From Marinifilum breve (GTDB lineage Bacteria > Bacteroidota > Bacteroidia > Bacteroidales > Marinifilaceae): a DNA stretch of 64,000 nt. The notes beneath the pieces were generated by a model. It did no database searches. It saw only the letters and a list, made by a program, of their open reading frames with translations, and was not told where the DNA came from. This document shows, in pieces, positions 63,466-64,000 of the stretch (within the stretch, counting starts at the first letter, position 1; each line of letters begins with the position of its first letter). A program made the position numbers and the translations under genes. The stretch is from assembly GCF_003202155.1 (NCBI RefSeq), contig NZ_QFLI01000011.1, forward strand, positions 62,001 to 126,000. The letters are read 5' to 3'.

Positions 63466-64000
63466 ATGCCACACACTAAACTACCAGCAGGAATAGAAGA
63501 TAAGAACCTTGAAATTTACCGTTATGGAAAAGAGGTTAATGCCGTTTATGACGGAAAGAAAGGTTCTTACCTTGATTTACCAATGGAAATGAGAGAGCCA
63601 TTTCAGGCCGAATATATAGCAGATAAAGCTGCTCAGCATTGTATTGTAAATGATTTTGGAATTGAATTGGCCGATGCCCAGGAAGAAAAGTTTGTTGGTT
63701 GTAGATATGGAAATTGGGATAAAACTCCTGATTTGGCCAATGGAATAACTACGCATGACGCTCCTAATTGTTCAGAAGAAAAGCATTGCAAGGGTTTTAA
63801 TGTATTGTGTAAAATCCCTGAAGCTCCTAATGGAAAGATTACCAAGCAGGAATATTTTATCATCCGTTTGGTTGGTAATGGAAAATTAGACAAAGAGATT
63901 GCTCTTGATTTGAATATAAGAATTCCAACAGTTAGAACTCATCTAAATCACATTCGAGAAAAGCTGCAAGTAAATAACCGGATTGAGATTGCACTATGGG
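63466..64000 (+). CDS. LuxR-type HTH regulator, cut by the right edge
   Basis: At least 178 residues, open at the right edge. The N-terminal part includes a cysteine cluster (NCSEEKHCKGFNVLC, about 104-118) that could bind a metal, and the C-terminal part holds a LuxR/GerE helix-turn-helix (DKEIALDLNIRIPTVRTHLN, then IREKLQVNNRIEIALW). Lies 14 bases after the small HTH gene. Such trios at a divergent repressor are seen at the early end of Mu-like prophages of Bacteroidota; that reading is inferred. Confidence 0.75.
   Translation, partial: MPHTKLPAGIEDKNLEIYRYGKEVNAVYDGKKGSYLDLPMEMREPFQAEYIADKAAQHCIVNDFGIELADAQEEKFVGCRYGNWDKTPDLANGITTHDAPNCSEEKHCKGFNVLCKIPEAPNGKITKQEYFIIRLVGNGKLDKEIALDLNIRIPTVRTHLNHIREKLQVNNRIEIALW

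Overview
The window is AT-rich, gene-dense DNA from a member of the Bacteroidota, most likely a marine anaerobic or facultative Marinilabiliales/Marinifilaceae-type bacterium; that placement is inference. The evidence is type IX secretion (Por-type) C-terminal sorting domains, a propeller/Y_Y_Y sensor kinase paired with a LytTR regulator, Bacteroidota promoters of the TTTG-N19-TAnnTTTG kind, and Bacteroidota-type housekeeping genes. No rRNA, tRNA or CRISPR array was seen.

Layout. 1-4.9 kb: a tricorn-type S41 peptidase cut by the left edge and a DUF2157/GDYXXLXY membrane pair. 5.4-9.1 kb: LytTR response regulator and large hybrid sensor kinase (minus strand). 9.5-14 kb: two secreted surface proteins, one a 1123-residue repeat protein with a sorting domain. 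14.4-19.1 kb: DAK2-DegV fusion, DUF1295 enzyme, Bcp peroxiredoxin, PlsY and a small conserved protein. 19.9-22.9 kb: secreted leucine-rich-repeat protein. 23.2-24.6 kb: unknown gene and a RAYT transposase between two inverted REP hairpins. 24.6-38.7 kb: a 14-gene minus-strand operon for lysine fermentation to butyrate and acetate (AtoD, Kal, Kce, Kdd, KamA, KamB, KamC, KamD, KamE, AtoA, thiolase, acyl-CoA dehydrogenase, EtfB, EtfA). 39-56.8 kb: mostly housekeeping and metabolism (M28 peptidase, YugP protease, acyltransferase, AspS, TadA, DeoD, AroA, Apt, DprA, GdhA, TatD, asparaginase). 57-59.4 kb: an ExbB/ExbD energy-transducing operon. 59.7-62.5 kb: a tiny double-glycine leader peptide gene divergent from a TPR-CHAT protease gene, and a membrane TPR-like gene. 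62.7-64 kb: a phage-like control region (XRE repressor, small HTH protein, LuxR-type regulator cut by the right edge).

How genes work together. The lysine operon encodes every step: KamA and KamDE move the amino groups, Kdd and Kce oxidise and cleave, Kal deaminates, the acyl-CoA dehydrogenase with EtfAB reduces crotonyl-CoA, AtoDA exchanges CoA, and thiolase recovers acetyl-CoA. Glutamate dehydrogenase and asparaginase elsewhere in the window also fit amino-acid use.

Most unusual signal. Five intergenic regions hold arrays of short degenerate motifs repeated with a rigid period of 20, 20, 22, 21 and 42 bp. Each locus has its own motif, but the period always lies near two DNA helical turns or a multiple. 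In the two convergent intergenic regions (5.07-5.25 kb and 48.4-48.9 kb) the motif orientation flips in the middle, so each half lies in the same sense relative to its neighbouring gene. I do not recognise these as any named repeat family. The GG-leader peptide/CHAT protease pair is the second candidate for an undescribed system.
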